From: Planctomycetaceae bacterium
GTDB taxonomy: Bacteria > Planctomycetota > Planctomycetia > Planctomycetales > Planctomycetaceae
Direction of reading: 5' to 3'
Assembly: GCA_024742875.1 (NCBI GenBank)
Contig: JANSXP010000008.1
Location: 124,001-188,000 of the forward strand
Length of the DNA stretch: 64,000 bases
Each line of letters begins with the position of its first letter. Position 1 is the first letter of the stretch. Below are positions 19,004 through 27,124 of this stretch, in pieces. The notes under the pieces are model-generated. The model was not told where the DNA came from, ran no database searches, and saw only the letters and a program-made list of their open reading frames with translations. The position numbers and the translations under genes were made by a program.

Positions 19004-20422
19004 ATGGATAACAAACAATTCCTGTTCGTCACAATTTCGGATCCGACGTGGCTGCTGTACGTCGCCGTCCTGCTTGTGGCTGTGTTCTTCCGATTCTCGC
19101 GGCTGTGGTCCGTGCGGAATCTGGATCTCACGCTCACGCTGCTGCTTTCCACGGCACTCGTGCTCGAAGGCGATGCGCGCCTGCAGCTGGAAGACAAAGA
19201 CGCCGCCCTGACAGACGCAATGGCAGGCTACTACACAGCGATGACCGGCTGGTGTTCCATCGCCATCCTCAGTTTGTCCATCCTGCTTGTGTTTCGTCTG
19301 ATCTTTGACGAATGGCTGACCCGTCGCCCGCGTCTGGAACAAAACCTCAATCAGGCGGGGCTAACTTTCTTACTGATTCCGGCGTTCTCCATTTTGATGT
19401 CCGGCGTCTTTCTGAAAGAACCACCTGAGGACAACGTGGACTCCGTGAAAGCGGGTGTGGCTTTGCTGGGCGGACACGAGAGCGCTCAGGCAGAAGACGG
19501 CGAGGAGGCGACGCCCACCCCCACGGAGACGATTCTGGCAGCAGGCGCCGCAAAAGTGGCCGAACTATCAGGTCACGTCACGGCATCCGATGTGCAGTCA
19601 GACGCCCCTCCTTCCGGGCCCGAGCAGTTTCTGGCACGCACGCTGGTCGTCTTTGCGCACACGTGTGTTGTGCTGGGGCTGATGTACATCGGCAGGCGGC
19701 ACTTCAACAGCGTTCAACTGGGCGTCTCCATGAGCTGCCTGTACTTGTTGCTGCCATGTACCGCGTTCAACGTGCATCAACTGACGCACGTGATTCCGGC
19801 CGCCTGCCTGACCTGGGCAGTCGCCATGTATCGCAAGCCGGCCGTGGCCGGCATCCTGCTGGGCGCAGCCTGCGGCACGCTGTTTTTTGCCGTCTTTCTG
19901 CTGCCAGTGTGGGTCGTGTTTTACTCCAGTAAAGCGCGACTTCGATTCTGTGTTTCGGTGGCGGCGGCCGCGGCCGTACTGATGCTGGCTCTGGCGTTCA
20001 CATCCGAAAACACGGACTCATTTGTCAACAAGCTGGTGATGACGGCCAACTGGAGCGTCTATCGACTGTTTGACGCGGCATCTCCGCTGCCCGAACAGCC
20101 CACCGGAACTATCTTTTTGCGGATCACACTGGCCGCTCTGTTCTTTGTGCTGCTGGTCGCCATGACGGTCATCCCGAGAAAACGAAATCTGGAAAACCTG
20201 CTTGCGAATTCTACGGCCCTGATCGTGATGGCTCAGCTGTGGTATCCGGACGATGTGGGCAGCTACGTGCTGTGGTACCTGCCTCTGATGCTGATTGTTG
20301 TTTTCCGACCGCGTCTGGACAGATTCGTGCCTCCTGAGGATCCGCACGCAACGCTGGCGAAAGACCGGGATGACGTCGGCAAGTCAGCCGGGCCGATGTC
20401 GCGGGTGACACTCTACAGCTAG
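19004..20422 (+). CDS. polytopic integral membrane protein, unknown function
   Basis: I do not recognise a specific family. From ATG 19004 the protein is 472 residues with about ten predicted transmembrane helices, for example WLLYVAVLLVAVFF, LTLTLLLSTALVL, ILSLSILLVFRLIF and LYLLLPCTAFNVHQLTHVIPA. A soluble acidic, Ala/Thr-rich loop of about 90 residues separates helices near residues 140-210. The later part, with short hydrophobic hairpins and DDVGSYVLWYLPLMLIVVFRP, is reminiscent of GT87/ArnT-like polytopic glycosyltransferases, but no catalytic motif is evident. The frame is open upstream to 18839; M at 19004 starts the first helix. Confidence 0.75.
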   Translation: MDNKQFLFVTISDPTWLLYVAVLLVAVFFRFSRLWSVRNLDLTLTLLLSTALVLEGDARLQLEDKDAALTDAMAGYYTAMTGWCSIAILSLSILLVFRLIFDEWLTRRPRLEQNLNQAGLTFLLIPAFSILMSGVFLKEPPEDNVDSVKAGVALLGGHESAQAEDGEEATPTPTETILAAGAAKVAELSGHVTASDVQSDAPPSGPEQFLARTLVVFAHTCVVLGLMYIGRRHFNSVQLGVSMSCLYLLLPCTAFNVHQLTHVIPAACLTWAVAMYRKPAVAGILLGAACGTLFFAVFLLPVWVVFYSSKARLRFCVSVAAAAAVLMLALAFTSENTDSFVNKLVMTANWSVYRLFDAASPLPEQPTGTIFLRITLAALFFVLLVAMTVIPRKRNLENLLANSTALIVMAQLWYPDDVGSYVLWYLPLMLIVVFRPRLDRFVPPEDPHATLAKDRDDVGKSAGPMSRVTLYS

Positions 20423-20456
20423 ATGCCGAGAAAGATCGGCCGGCAAAACGGCTGAC

Positions 20457-20630
20457 TCATGCAGCACGTCGGATGCGATAGTCCGGACACAGGGGCTGTC
20501 GATTCTGCTCTTTTTTGCGGCGTTCAATCTGCAGTTTGATCTGCTGCAGTTCGCGGTCGTAGCCGTCGATGATCCGATCAAAGACGAGCAGTCGAATGGC
20601 GGCTGGTTCGTTTTGAGAACTCTCAGGCAT
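20457..20630 (-). CDS. small charged protein (57 aa), unknown function
   Basis: A short open frame found by reading the minus strand: ATG at 20630-20628, stop TGA at 20459-20457. The product begins MPESSQNEPAAIRLLVFDRI, continues with a strongly charged helix (DGYDRELQQIKLQIERRKKEQ) and ends in RRAA, so it is a predicted single basic coiled-coil. It starts 27 bp after the larC stop codon in the same direction, which suggests it is the last gene of the larC transcript. Codon use and amphipathic helix pattern favour a real gene, but homologues would have to be shown. Confidence 0.5.
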   Translation of the reverse strand: MPESSQNEPAAIRLLVFDRIIDGYDRELQQIKLQIERRKKEQNRQPLCPDYRIRRAA

Positions 20631-20657
20631 TCGATATCGTCTCAGACAGATGATGAG

Positions 20658-21992
20658 TTAGTGATGGTCATGACCGTGGTGATCATGATCATGCGAGTGA
20701 CTGTCATGGGTATGACCATCTTGGGTATGGCTGTCGTGCGTGTGACCGTCATGATCATGGCTGTGAGAGTCCTGACTATCGGCCAAACGGTCGGCACCTG
20801 ACAGCGGTGTCATCGTCGCCGATTGGCCGGATTGCTGAAAGGCCGATTCAGCCGCCAGGTAGACTTCACGCAGCGGAACACCGTGTTGTCTTGCCACTTT
20901 GGCGCAGTCTTCGAACTCCGGAGAAAACGCCGCGGAATACCCAGTCCGCCATGCCACTTTTCCACCAACAGTGCCCCACGGGGTCTGGACCTGACAGATC
21001 CGTCGATTCTGCGTCCGGCGCTCGACCAGCGTTCGGCGAATTCCCAGCGTTTTGGTTTCCGCAAACACGATCGCCTCCAGACCGTCGCACGTCTCCGGCC
21101 GACAGATGACGCTCAGCAGCGTGCCAGGCCGATCTTTCTTGCTGTCAATGGCCAGTGAGTACACATCAAGCGCCCCGCCATCCATCAGACGGCTGCGTGT
21201 GTGTCCAATGACTTCCGGTGAGACATCATCCAGGTTGGTTTCCAGCAGCGAGACGTATTCCACACCCGGCTCCGGCGTGCAGTGGCCGACGAAAATTCGC
21301 AGCACATTCGCCCGCTGAGGAAACGTCATGGTGCCGGCCCCGTAGCCCACCTGCTCGATGGTCATCGCTGGCAGAGGGCCAAAACTGTCAGCCAGCGTCT
21401 TTACGATGGCGGCTCCTGTGGGCGTTGTCAGTTCCGCCTCCACAGGAATGTCGGCCAGAGGAACTCCCTTGAGGATCTCCGCTGTGCCCGGCGCCGGAAC
21501 CGGACAGATGCCATGGTCGATGTGAACAAATCCTCGCCCCGTGGGCACGGGACTGCAGACGATGCGGTCCACTCCCAGCAGATCGAACGCCACAGCGACT
21601 CCGACAATATCCACTATGGAATCCACGGCGCCGACTTCATGAAAATGAACCTGCTCGACGGTGGAACCGTGCACGCGGGCTTCGGATTCGGCAACCGCCA
21701 GAAACAGCCGCTGTGCAAGGTGCTTTTGCGTCTCAGTGAGTGCGGACTGATCCAGAATCGCACAGATGTCCGAATAGTGCCGGTGCGCGTGCTGCTCGGG
21801 ATGATCGACCAGCACATGCGTCGATCGAAATCCATTCTTGATCACCGTCTCGACACGCAGCACAACGTCGGGCAGATGCAGCGATTCAACAGCCTCACGA
21901 ATCGCCTTCAGGTCGACTCCAAGGTCGATCAGGGCGCCGAGTGTCATGTCGCCACTGATCCCGGTTGCGCACTCCAGCCAGGCAATCTTCAT
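20658..21992 (-). CDS. larC: LarC-type nickel pincer cofactor synthase / DUF111 protein with His-rich tail
   Basis: A 444-residue LarC (DUF111) protein: CATGISGDMTLGALIDLG at the N-terminus, VHFHEVGAVDSIVDIVG, TPTGAAIVKTLA and LETNLDDVSPEVIGH. LarC inserts nickel into the pyridinium dithiodicarboxylate cofactor of lactate racemase and related enzymes in a CTP-dependent step. Here it is one uninterrupted frame; in some lactobacilli larC needs a ribosomal frameshift. The last 35 residues are almost only His, Asp, Ser, Gly and Thr (about 15 His), a likely metal-buffering tail. No larA, larB or larE lies in the window. Confidence 0.9.
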   Translation of the reverse strand: MKIAWLECATGISGDMTLGALIDLGVDLKAIREAVESLHLPDVVLRVETVIKNGFRSTHVLVDHPEQHAHRHYSDICAILDQSALTETQKHLAQRLFLAVAESEARVHGSTVEQVHFHEVGAVDSIVDIVGVAVAFDLLGVDRIVCSPVPTGRGFVHIDHGICPVPAPGTAEILKGVPLADIPVEAELTTPTGAAIVKTLADSFGPLPAMTIEQVGYGAGTMTFPQRANVLRIFVGHCTPEPGVEYVSLLETNLDDVSPEVIGHTRSRLMDGGALDVYSLAIDSKKDRPGTLLSVICRPETCDGLEAIVFAETKTLGIRRTLVERRTQNRRICQVQTPWGTVGGKVAWRTGYSAAFSPEFEDCAKVARQHGVPLREVYLAAESAFQQSGQSATMTPLSGADRLADSQDSHSHDHDGHTHDSHTQDGHTHDSHSHDHDHHGHDHH

Positions 21993-22024
21993 ATGTCCGT
22001 CCTGCCGATGTCGGCACCAAAAGG

Positions 22025-22053
22025 AAAACGCCCGAGGAAACCACCTCGGGCGT
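22025..22053 (-). terminator. Terminator of the SPLDAIR-repeat gene
   Basis: On the minus strand a 9-bp stem CGCCCGAGG / CCTCGGGCG with a 6-nt loop is followed by TTTTCC. It lies between the repeat-protein stop (22117) and the larC start (21992), so larC should have its own promoter or depend on readthrough. Confidence 0.88.
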
Positions 22054-22116
22054 CATGCCAGAATGTGATGAGTCATCCCGCCGCTCCCGGACAGGAAGCG
22101 GCAGAAGGCCGGTTCG

Positions 22117-22785
22117 CTATCCCTTGAAGCCACCCTGGGAACGAATCTGATCGAGAGGATTGCCGGTGGGAGCCGGTTTGGCTTTTTCTTCTGCCACCGG
22201 TGTCTCGTTTTCCGCGGGCGCCTCGTCTGCCGCGGGCGCTGCGTCCGCTTCCGCTGCACCGCCGGCAGCCTGGGCTCGGATGGCATCCAGTGGTGAGCCA
22301 CCTGCGGGTGCAGCCGGTTTCGCTGCGGCTCCGGCTCCACCGGCGCGAATCGCGTCCAGCGGAGAGCCGCCTGCTGCGGCCGCACCTGCTGCGCCACCAA
22401 CGCGGATGGCGTCCAGTGGAGAACCACCTGTGGCAGCTGGTTTCGCCGGTGCTGCCGCTCCGCCAGCCCGGATCGCGTCCAGCGGAGAACCGCCGCCAGC
22501 GGCCGCCGCCTTTTTCGGTGCGGCCTGCGCCGCTTTGGCTTTGGCTGGTTCTTCTTTTTTCTTCGGTCGTGGACCGTCAACGATTGTCAGAAACTGTGGA
22601 TCGATGTCGTACCACGAAATGTCTTCAACGTCATCAAACTCCACGAGCGCCCGACAGTTCATATTGACTGTTTTGACCTTACCGGTGAGCTCCGCAAATC
22701 GCCGCAGTTCGGGAACATCTTCCGCCACGACAACCCACTTGTCGGTCAGTTCGACCTTCAGCTTTTCCGCTTGTGTAATTGACAT
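22117..22785 (-). CDS. SH3-like small protein with five SPLDxIR repeats, unknown function
   Basis: From ATG 22785 (M13 of the longest frame) the protein is 222 residues. Residues 1-70 look like a compact beta domain (LTDKWVVVAEDVPELRRFAEL, VKTVNMNCRALVEFDDVEDI), possibly an SH3-like barrel. A basic linker (KKKEEPAKAKAAQ) follows, then an Ala/Gly/Pro-rich tail with GGSPLDAIRAGG-type units at residues 98-109, 120-131, 139-150 and 162-173, and a last variant, NPLDQIRSQGG, at 208-219. The same unit occurs five times in the Rieske protein at 54140. There is no signal peptide, so it is probably cytoplasmic. Function unknown; the tail suggests multivalent binding. Confidence 0.85.
   Translation of the reverse strand: MSITQAEKLKVELTDKWVVVAEDVPELRRFAELTGKVKTVNMNCRALVEFDDVEDISWYDIDPQFLTIVDGPRPKKKEEPAKAKAAQAAPKKAAAAGGGSPLDAIRAGGAAAPAKPAATGGSPLDAIRVGGAAGAAAAGGSPLDAIRAGGAGAAAKPAAPAGGSPLDAIRAQAAGGAAEADAAPAADEAPAENETPVAEEKAKPAPTGNPLDQIRSQGGFKG
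22129..22494 (-). repeat. Coding repeat, SPLDAIR units x5
   Basis: Five copies of a 36-bp unit coding for [G]GSPLDAIRAGG separated by Ala/Lys/Pro codons. The copies differ in third-codon positions, so they are maintained at protein level and are not a recent exact duplication. Confidence 0.85.
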
Positions 22786-22930
22786 CTCTGTCTCGTTCGG
22801 TGAAGTTGTGAATGCCAGCATTTTGCTGAAGAATCGCTCTGAATCAACCTAATCCGGGATACCATAGGCTCCCCTGGGCCCGTTCCGAAGAGTGAGAACC
22901 GGCGAGCACCGGGGAAATCGCCGGACTTCC

Positions 22931-22960
22931 CCAATCTTCACCCAACTTCACACAACTTCA
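22931..22960 (+). repeat. Three tandem 10-bp repeats upstream of the DUF5009 gene
   Basis: The decamers CCAATCTTCA, CCCAACTTCA and CACAACTTCA follow each other without a gap, 48 bp before the ATG at 23008, in a divergent intergenic region. A 10-bp period puts each copy on the same face of the helix, as for a multimeric regulator, but this could also be chance. Confidence 0.4.
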
Positions 22961-23007
22961 CCGTTTCCCGGCCACACGGGTTTGCGACGGGCACAGAAAG
23001 CAGGCTG

Positions 23008-24525
23008 ATGGCAAACACGTCGTCCGACAGGGAAATCGCGGCTCCCGTCGCCCCTCGCAAAACGAGGCGTCCCAAAGCCAAACGACTCGTGTCTCTCGAC
23101 GCTTTTCGCGGGTTCATCATGATTATGCTGGCCGCCAGCGGTTTCGGCATTGCTCGTCTGACCGACCTGCCGCAAGACAATCAGGTGTGGCGGTGGCTGG
23201 ACTACCCAACGTGGTCGAAGATCGGATTCCACTTTCGTCATCCCCCCTGGGAAAGCGTGCATGGGCTGGCGACAGTCTCATTCTGGGATCTGATCCAGCC
23301 GGCCTTCATGCTGATGGTGGGAGTCGCGATGCCGTTCTCCTACGCACACCGGTCCAAAGCCGGAGACAGCGTTTTGCGACAGCATTTGCATGCGATCCGG
23401 CGAGCCCTCATTCTCGTGCTGCTGGGCGTGTTTCTTTACTCCCTGAAGAACGACCACACGAACTGGGTGTTCACAAATGTGCTGGCCCAGATTGGACTGG
23501 GCTATTACGTCGCTTACCTGCTGCTGGGACGTTCGGCGCGTGTGCAGTTTGCAGCGCTGATCGTCATTCTGGCTGGCACCTGGACCATCTTCAAATTCAG
23601 TGAACCGCCAGCGGACTATAACTATGCCAGTGTGAACGCTTCGGTTGAGGCCGGAGAAGTGTACGAGGGCGCATACCGGCCGTGGTCGAAGAACGGCAAC
23701 GCGGCGCATTTTTTTGACGTGTGGCTGCTGAACACCCTGCGGTCTCAGCTGACATCATCCGCTTCGCCACAGTCGGAACTCACCTCAGAAGAAGCGGAAG
23801 ATGCGGCTGCTGCCGCAGAGCCGGGTGACCAGGGGTCGCCGGCTGTGGGCGACGACAGCCGGGGGAGTCCAGCGATCCCCGAAAATGCAGACACGGCAGA
23901 CGCCGCAGATCCTGTCGACAACAACCCGGTGACAGCCGCGCTGGGAAACATCCGCGATTGGTGGTTTGCTGACTCCGAGCGTTTCGAGTTCAATGGCGGG
24001 GGATACGCGACGCTGAGTTTCCTGCCGTCGATTGCCACCACACTGCTGGGGATCTTCTGCGGGCAGTTGCTCATGCAGCCTGTGTCGCATCGTGACAAGA
24101 TTTTGTATCTGCTGCTGTGGGCCAGTCTCTGCCTGGGCTTCGGACTGCTCGCACATCACACCGTGTGCCCCATCGTCAAACGTATCTGGACCCCCAGCTG
24201 GGTCCTGTTCAGCGGAGGCTACTGTATCGCCCTGCTGCTCGTGTTCTACATTTTGTTTGATGCGCTGCCGCTGAAGCGGCTGGCCTTTCCCCTGATCGTG
24301 GTGGGTATGAACTCCATCGTGATGTATCTGATGGGACAGATGCTGCGTCCCTGGGTGATCGAGAAAATCGTGGGCACTCATTTCGGCCGGGCGCTCGATG
24401 GTCTGGCCGGCTATCCGCTGGATGACTCCAACATTGGCACCGTTGTGTTCCCCACGAGTGCCTTTATCGTCTTCTGGCTGGTCGCGTGGTGGATGTACCG
24501 TCGAAAGTACTTCGTTCGCGTTTGA
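23008..24525 (+). CDS. DUF5009 / heparan-alpha-glucosaminide N-acetyltransferase-like membrane protein
   Basis: A 505-residue polytopic membrane protein of the COG4299 acyltransferase type. The signature RLVSLDAFRGFIMIMLAASG opens the first helix, FWDLIQPAFMLMVGVAMPFSYAHR follows, and several hydrophobic helices reach VLFSGGYCIALLLVFYILF and NSIVMYLMGQMLR near the end. Relatives transfer acetyl groups to sugars across the membrane (eukaryotic HGSNAT acts on heparan glucosamine). A soluble Ala/Glu/Asp-rich insert of about 70 residues splits the protein near residues 250-320. Start ATG 23008 has AGCAGG upstream. Substrate unknown; a role in surface glycan decoration would fit. Confidence 0.85.
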   Translation: MANTSSDREIAAPVAPRKTRRPKAKRLVSLDAFRGFIMIMLAASGFGIARLTDLPQDNQVWRWLDYPTWSKIGFHFRHPPWESVHGLATVSFWDLIQPAFMLMVGVAMPFSYAHRSKAGDSVLRQHLHAIRRALILVLLGVFLYSLKNDHTNWVFTNVLAQIGLGYYVAYLLLGRSARVQFAALIVILAGTWTIFKFSEPPADYNYASVNASVEAGEVYEGAYRPWSKNGNAAHFFDVWLLNTLRSQLTSSASPQSELTSEEAEDAAAAAEPGDQGSPAVGDDSRGSPAIPENADTADAADPVDNNPVTAALGNIRDWWFADSERFEFNGGGYATLSFLPSIATTLLGIFCGQLLMQPVSHRDKILYLLLWASLCLGFGLLAHHTVCPIVKRIWTPSWVLFSGGYCIALLLVFYILFDALPLKRLAFPLIVVGMNSIVMYLMGQMLRPWVIEKIVGTHFGRALDGLAGYPLDDSNIGTVVFPTSAFIVFWLVAWWMYRRKYFVRV

Positions 24526-24577
24526 CCCATCACTGAGGCGCGTCCCGGGGATGCTTCCCGGAACGCGATGGCGCATC

Positions 24578-24613
24578 AAAAAAGCCTTTTGGCCGGTTTG
24601 GCCAAAAGGCTTT
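24578..24613. terminator. Bidirectional hairpin terminator
   Basis: A perfect 14-bp inverted repeat AAAGCCTTTTGGCC / GGCCAAAAGGCTTT with loop GGTTT lies between the convergent genes ending at 24525 (plus) and 24800 (minus). Upstream A's give a good T-run on the minus strand; on plus the run is TTT only. Confidence 0.85.
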
Positions 24614-24799
24614 CCTGAAACAGAAGCCAGATCTTCGGAGGCTGGCGTCGGGCGGGATTCAGGCAGGCTTCCCTGCGGTCATCCATAAACACCCTTGCGA
24701 TGGCCGCAGCACTCCGGAACTGGCGTAGCGTGGCTCGTCTGAGATCCGCCTGAGTCCGCCTGTCTTCGTGAGACGCGCTGCTGGCGACTCGTGGGGCAC

Positions 24800-25102
24800 C
24801 TAAGCAGGGTTGGCGCAGTTGCCGTCGGTTTCTGCCATGGATGTCTTCTGCTCGGTGATCACCGGCCACTGAGGAGCCATTTCCGCGTTCAGTGCGGTGT
24901 AGCCGGCCCACTGCTCAGGCACGTTGTCCTCGTGGAAGATAGCTTCGACGGGACATTCCGGGACGCACGCTTCGCAGTCGATGCATTCTTCGGGATGAAT
25001 CACGAGAATCGACTCGCCTTCGTAGAAGCACTCCACAGGGCAGACGACTACGCAGTCAGTGTATTTGCAATTGAAGCATGGCTCAGCAACAACGTGAGTC
25101 AT
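24800..25102 (-). CDS. fdxA: 7Fe ferredoxin ([3Fe-4S][4Fe-4S], FdxA type)
   Basis: A 100-residue ferredoxin. The N-terminal cluster segment [18 protein letters not shown] is typical of 7Fe ferredoxins that carry one [3Fe-4S] and one [4Fe-4S] cluster, and the second motif [16 protein letters not shown] completes the sites. The C-terminal extension ([20 protein letters not shown]) is the FdxA tail. It is a small cytosolic electron carrier. ATG 25102 is preceded by GGAAAGGT. It is monocistronic; upstream about 500 bp are non-coding. Confidence 0.95.
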   Translation of the reverse strand: MTHVVAEPCFNCKYTDCVVVCPVECFYEGESILVIHPEECIDCEACVPECPVEAIFHEDNVPEQWAGYTALNAEMAPQWPVITEQKTSMAETDGNCANPA

Positions 25103-25599
25103 CTCAATACCTTTCCTCAGTTCGCGGAGCCACCTCGTGGGCTCCAGATAAATTCGAAAAACAACTCGACCGGGTTTCCCGATCCATCACGTCTACCGTG
25201 ACATACCACGCAAAATTCGCGTCTGTGGCGTTTTACGTCAGTTTCGTCGTCATTTTCTACCTCAGTTTTTGCTTCAAACTGCAACGAGCTGAATTGAGAC
25301 AGAATCTCGCTACCGGTTAGGAAATCCGGGCCACTGTCGTGGCCAACATTGCCGGTATTTTCAGTAATTCTCCTGACACGAACGTTATCCGCCAACGATC
25401 GTCGCGTCTTTCCAATAGCAGTTATTGCCTCAGGTGGTCGTTTTCGGCACAATAGATGCTGTGCCATTACGAATGATGTGACAATCATCCCGAAGGGAAC
25501 GGAGGCGGAGACACCAGCCACTGAACTAAGGGCCGTCGCGTGAACGGTCCGTACTTCTTCCAGACAATGCGGCCAACCGCGGTGACGGAGGGTTGAAAC
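25103..25599. other. Intergenic region between fdxA and the ECF sigma gene
   Basis: About 500 bp with divergent flanking genes. An 80-residue plus-strand frame (25078-25320) carries one hydrophobic segment (FYVSFVVIFYLSFCF), but it begins inside fdxA and has no ribosome binding site; I do not call it. The region should hold the fdxA and sigma-factor promoters. Confidence 0.5.
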
Positions 25600-26178
25600 A
25601 TGCCACTGACAGAAACCGATCGCCAGCTCATCAACCGACTGCTGTCCGGCTCGTCTGCCGGCTGGGCGGATTTCGTTGAGCGGTACGCCCCCCTGGTGAC
25701 CCAGGTGATTCGTCACACGGCTCATGCCCACAGCCTGAAACTAAATTCGGACGATCTGGATGACCTGACGGCTGACGTCTTTGCCGCCCTGCTGGAACGC
25801 GACATGGGAGCGATCCGCGGTTTTCGCGGTCGAAGTTCTCTGGCCACCTACCTGACTGTGGTCATTCGACGTATCGCCCTGCGAAAACTGACACAGCGTC
25901 GATACCTGCAGGCATTCGGTCACGTGAAGGCACACCAGGCGAGCCTGGCCAGTGGAGAACCGGATTCCGGCAGCCGACAGGTCGATGCCAAAGATGAGGT
26001 CGACAGTCTGATGGTCCGACTGCCCGAATCCATGCGGAATGTCGTGTCGCTGTTTTTCCTGAAAGGCAAGTCTTACAGGGCAATCAGCCGCACACTGGGG
26101 ATTCCGTTCAATTCCATCGGCCCCACCATTGCCCGTGCGAAAGAGATCCTGAGACAGTCCCATCGACCAACCTCGTGA
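25600..26178 (+). CDS. RNA polymerase sigma factor, sigma-70/ECF family
   Basis: A 192-residue ECF-type sigma factor. Region 2 is LINRLLSGSSAGWADFVERYAPLV...DDLDDLTADVFAALLERDMGAIRGFRGRSSLATYLTVVIRRIALRKL, with the core-binding and -10 recognition helices; region 4 is LPESMRNVVSLFFLKGKSYRAISRTLGIPFNSIGPTIARAKEIL, the -35 HTH. The spacer between the regions is about 25 residues. Binding site GGAGGG at 25587-25592 suits ATG 25600. No anti-sigma factor is recognisable beside it; the next frame, a lipoprotein-like methyltransferase, overlaps its 3' end if its true start is upstream. Confidence 0.92.
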   Translation: MPLTETDRQLINRLLSGSSAGWADFVERYAPLVTQVIRHTAHAHSLKLNSDDLDDLTADVFAALLERDMGAIRGFRGRSSLATYLTVVIRRIALRKLTQRRYLQAFGHVKAHQASLASGEPDSGSRQVDAKDEVDSLMVRLPESMRNVVSLFFLKGKSYRAISRTLGIPFNSIGPTIARAKEILRQSHRPTS

Positions 26179-26203
26179 TCAGCGTCTGACGTTCGTTTTT
26201 TGC

Positions 26204-27079
26204 GTGCCCATACTGCTGGCAGCCACCGGCTGTGGGCGTGCCGCACCGGATTCCGATGTCACGGCACGTGATTCCGACGCCCGCCCGTCGTCATCTGCAC
26301 AGGGGGAAAAAGGCGGGGCCGGCGGTCATCCTGCGAGTCATGTGGCCGACATCGACGTCTCTCACTGTGAATCACTGCTGCAGAGCGAAGAAGACGTGGG
26401 ACTGCCACAGCCCATTGGTCTGCTGGAACACGTCTTCTGGGAACCGGATGACTCCAGCACGTTTCGCCAGCTGCTGATCTCGGAGAACCTCGCCCGGGAC
26501 CGAACGGTGCTGGAGATCGGCACCGGCTCCGGACTGGTCTCACTCTGCTGCCTGCATGGCGGAGCAACATCTGCTGTGGCCACAGACATCAATCCGTGGG
26601 CTTTTCGGAACGCCATTCTGAACGCCCAAAGGCACGGTGTGGCCGAGCGACTGTCCGTACGACTGGTGCCGCCGGAGCAGCCCGGAGCCTGGACTGTGAT
26701 CCAGGACGACGAGCGTTTCGATATCATCTACTCCAACCCACCGTGGCAGCCTGGCAAGCCAACTCATGTCGAAGATTATGCGTTCTACGATCCTGGTTTT
26801 GGCCTGATGGCTTCGATCCTCGACGGAGCGCCGCAGCATCTGAAACCCGGGGGACGACTCCTGCTTTCTTACGGCTGCCGGGAGGCCATCATCAAGCTGC
26901 AACAGCAGGCAGCGCGACGCGGATACACGAGTCGCCTGCTGGATGAACGCGACCTGAAAACACTCCCCAACCTGTTTCTGCCCGGCATGCTGATTGAGAT
27001 CGACGTGCGGCCCCCCGAACCAGCGCCTGACTCCGGTGGTCGACGGTCACGATCAAGAGCAGCGGCAGGAAAACGCTGA
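26204..27079 (+). CDS. class I SAM-dependent methyltransferase with an N-terminal lipobox-like segment
   Basis: The methyltransferase core is clear: VLEIGTGSGLVSLCCLHGGA (SAM binding), ATDINPWAFRNAILNAQRHG, and the catalytic NPPW motif FDIIYSNPPWQPG typical of RsmC/PrmC-like N-methyltransferases of amides and exocyclic amines. The N-terminus is odd. GTG 26204 gives MPILLAATGCGR, and the frame is open upstream to 26153 with QRLTFVFCVPILLAATGC, which looks like a lipoprotein signal with lipobox Cys. No ATG/GTG/TTG exists in that extension (only CTG 26186 and ATC 26162), so the start is unresolved. A Ser/Asp/Gly-rich linker of 40 residues joins the two parts. A lipid-anchored SAM enzyme would be unusual. 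Confidence 0.8.
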   Translation: MPILLAATGCGRAAPDSDVTARDSDARPSSSAQGEKGGAGGHPASHVADIDVSHCESLLQSEEDVGLPQPIGLLEHVFWEPDDSSTFRQLLISENLARDRTVLEIGTGSGLVSLCCLHGGATSAVATDINPWAFRNAILNAQRHGVAERLSVRLVPPEQPGAWTVIQDDERFDIIYSNPPWQPGKPTHVEDYAFYDPGFGLMASILDGAPQHLKPGGRLLLSYGCREAIIKLQQQAARRGYTSRLLDERDLKTLPNLFLPGMLIEIDVRPPEPAPDSGGRRSRSRAAAGKR

Positions 27080-27124
27080 GCCGTCCTGTTAAGAAAGCAC
27101 TTCGGCGGCGAGTGGCAGCGTTAA

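Noticed and set aside
25078-25320. 80-codon plus-strand frame with a hydrophobic segment behind fdxA
   Set aside because: Starts inside fdxA in antisense, no binding site and only one weak hydrophobic stretch.
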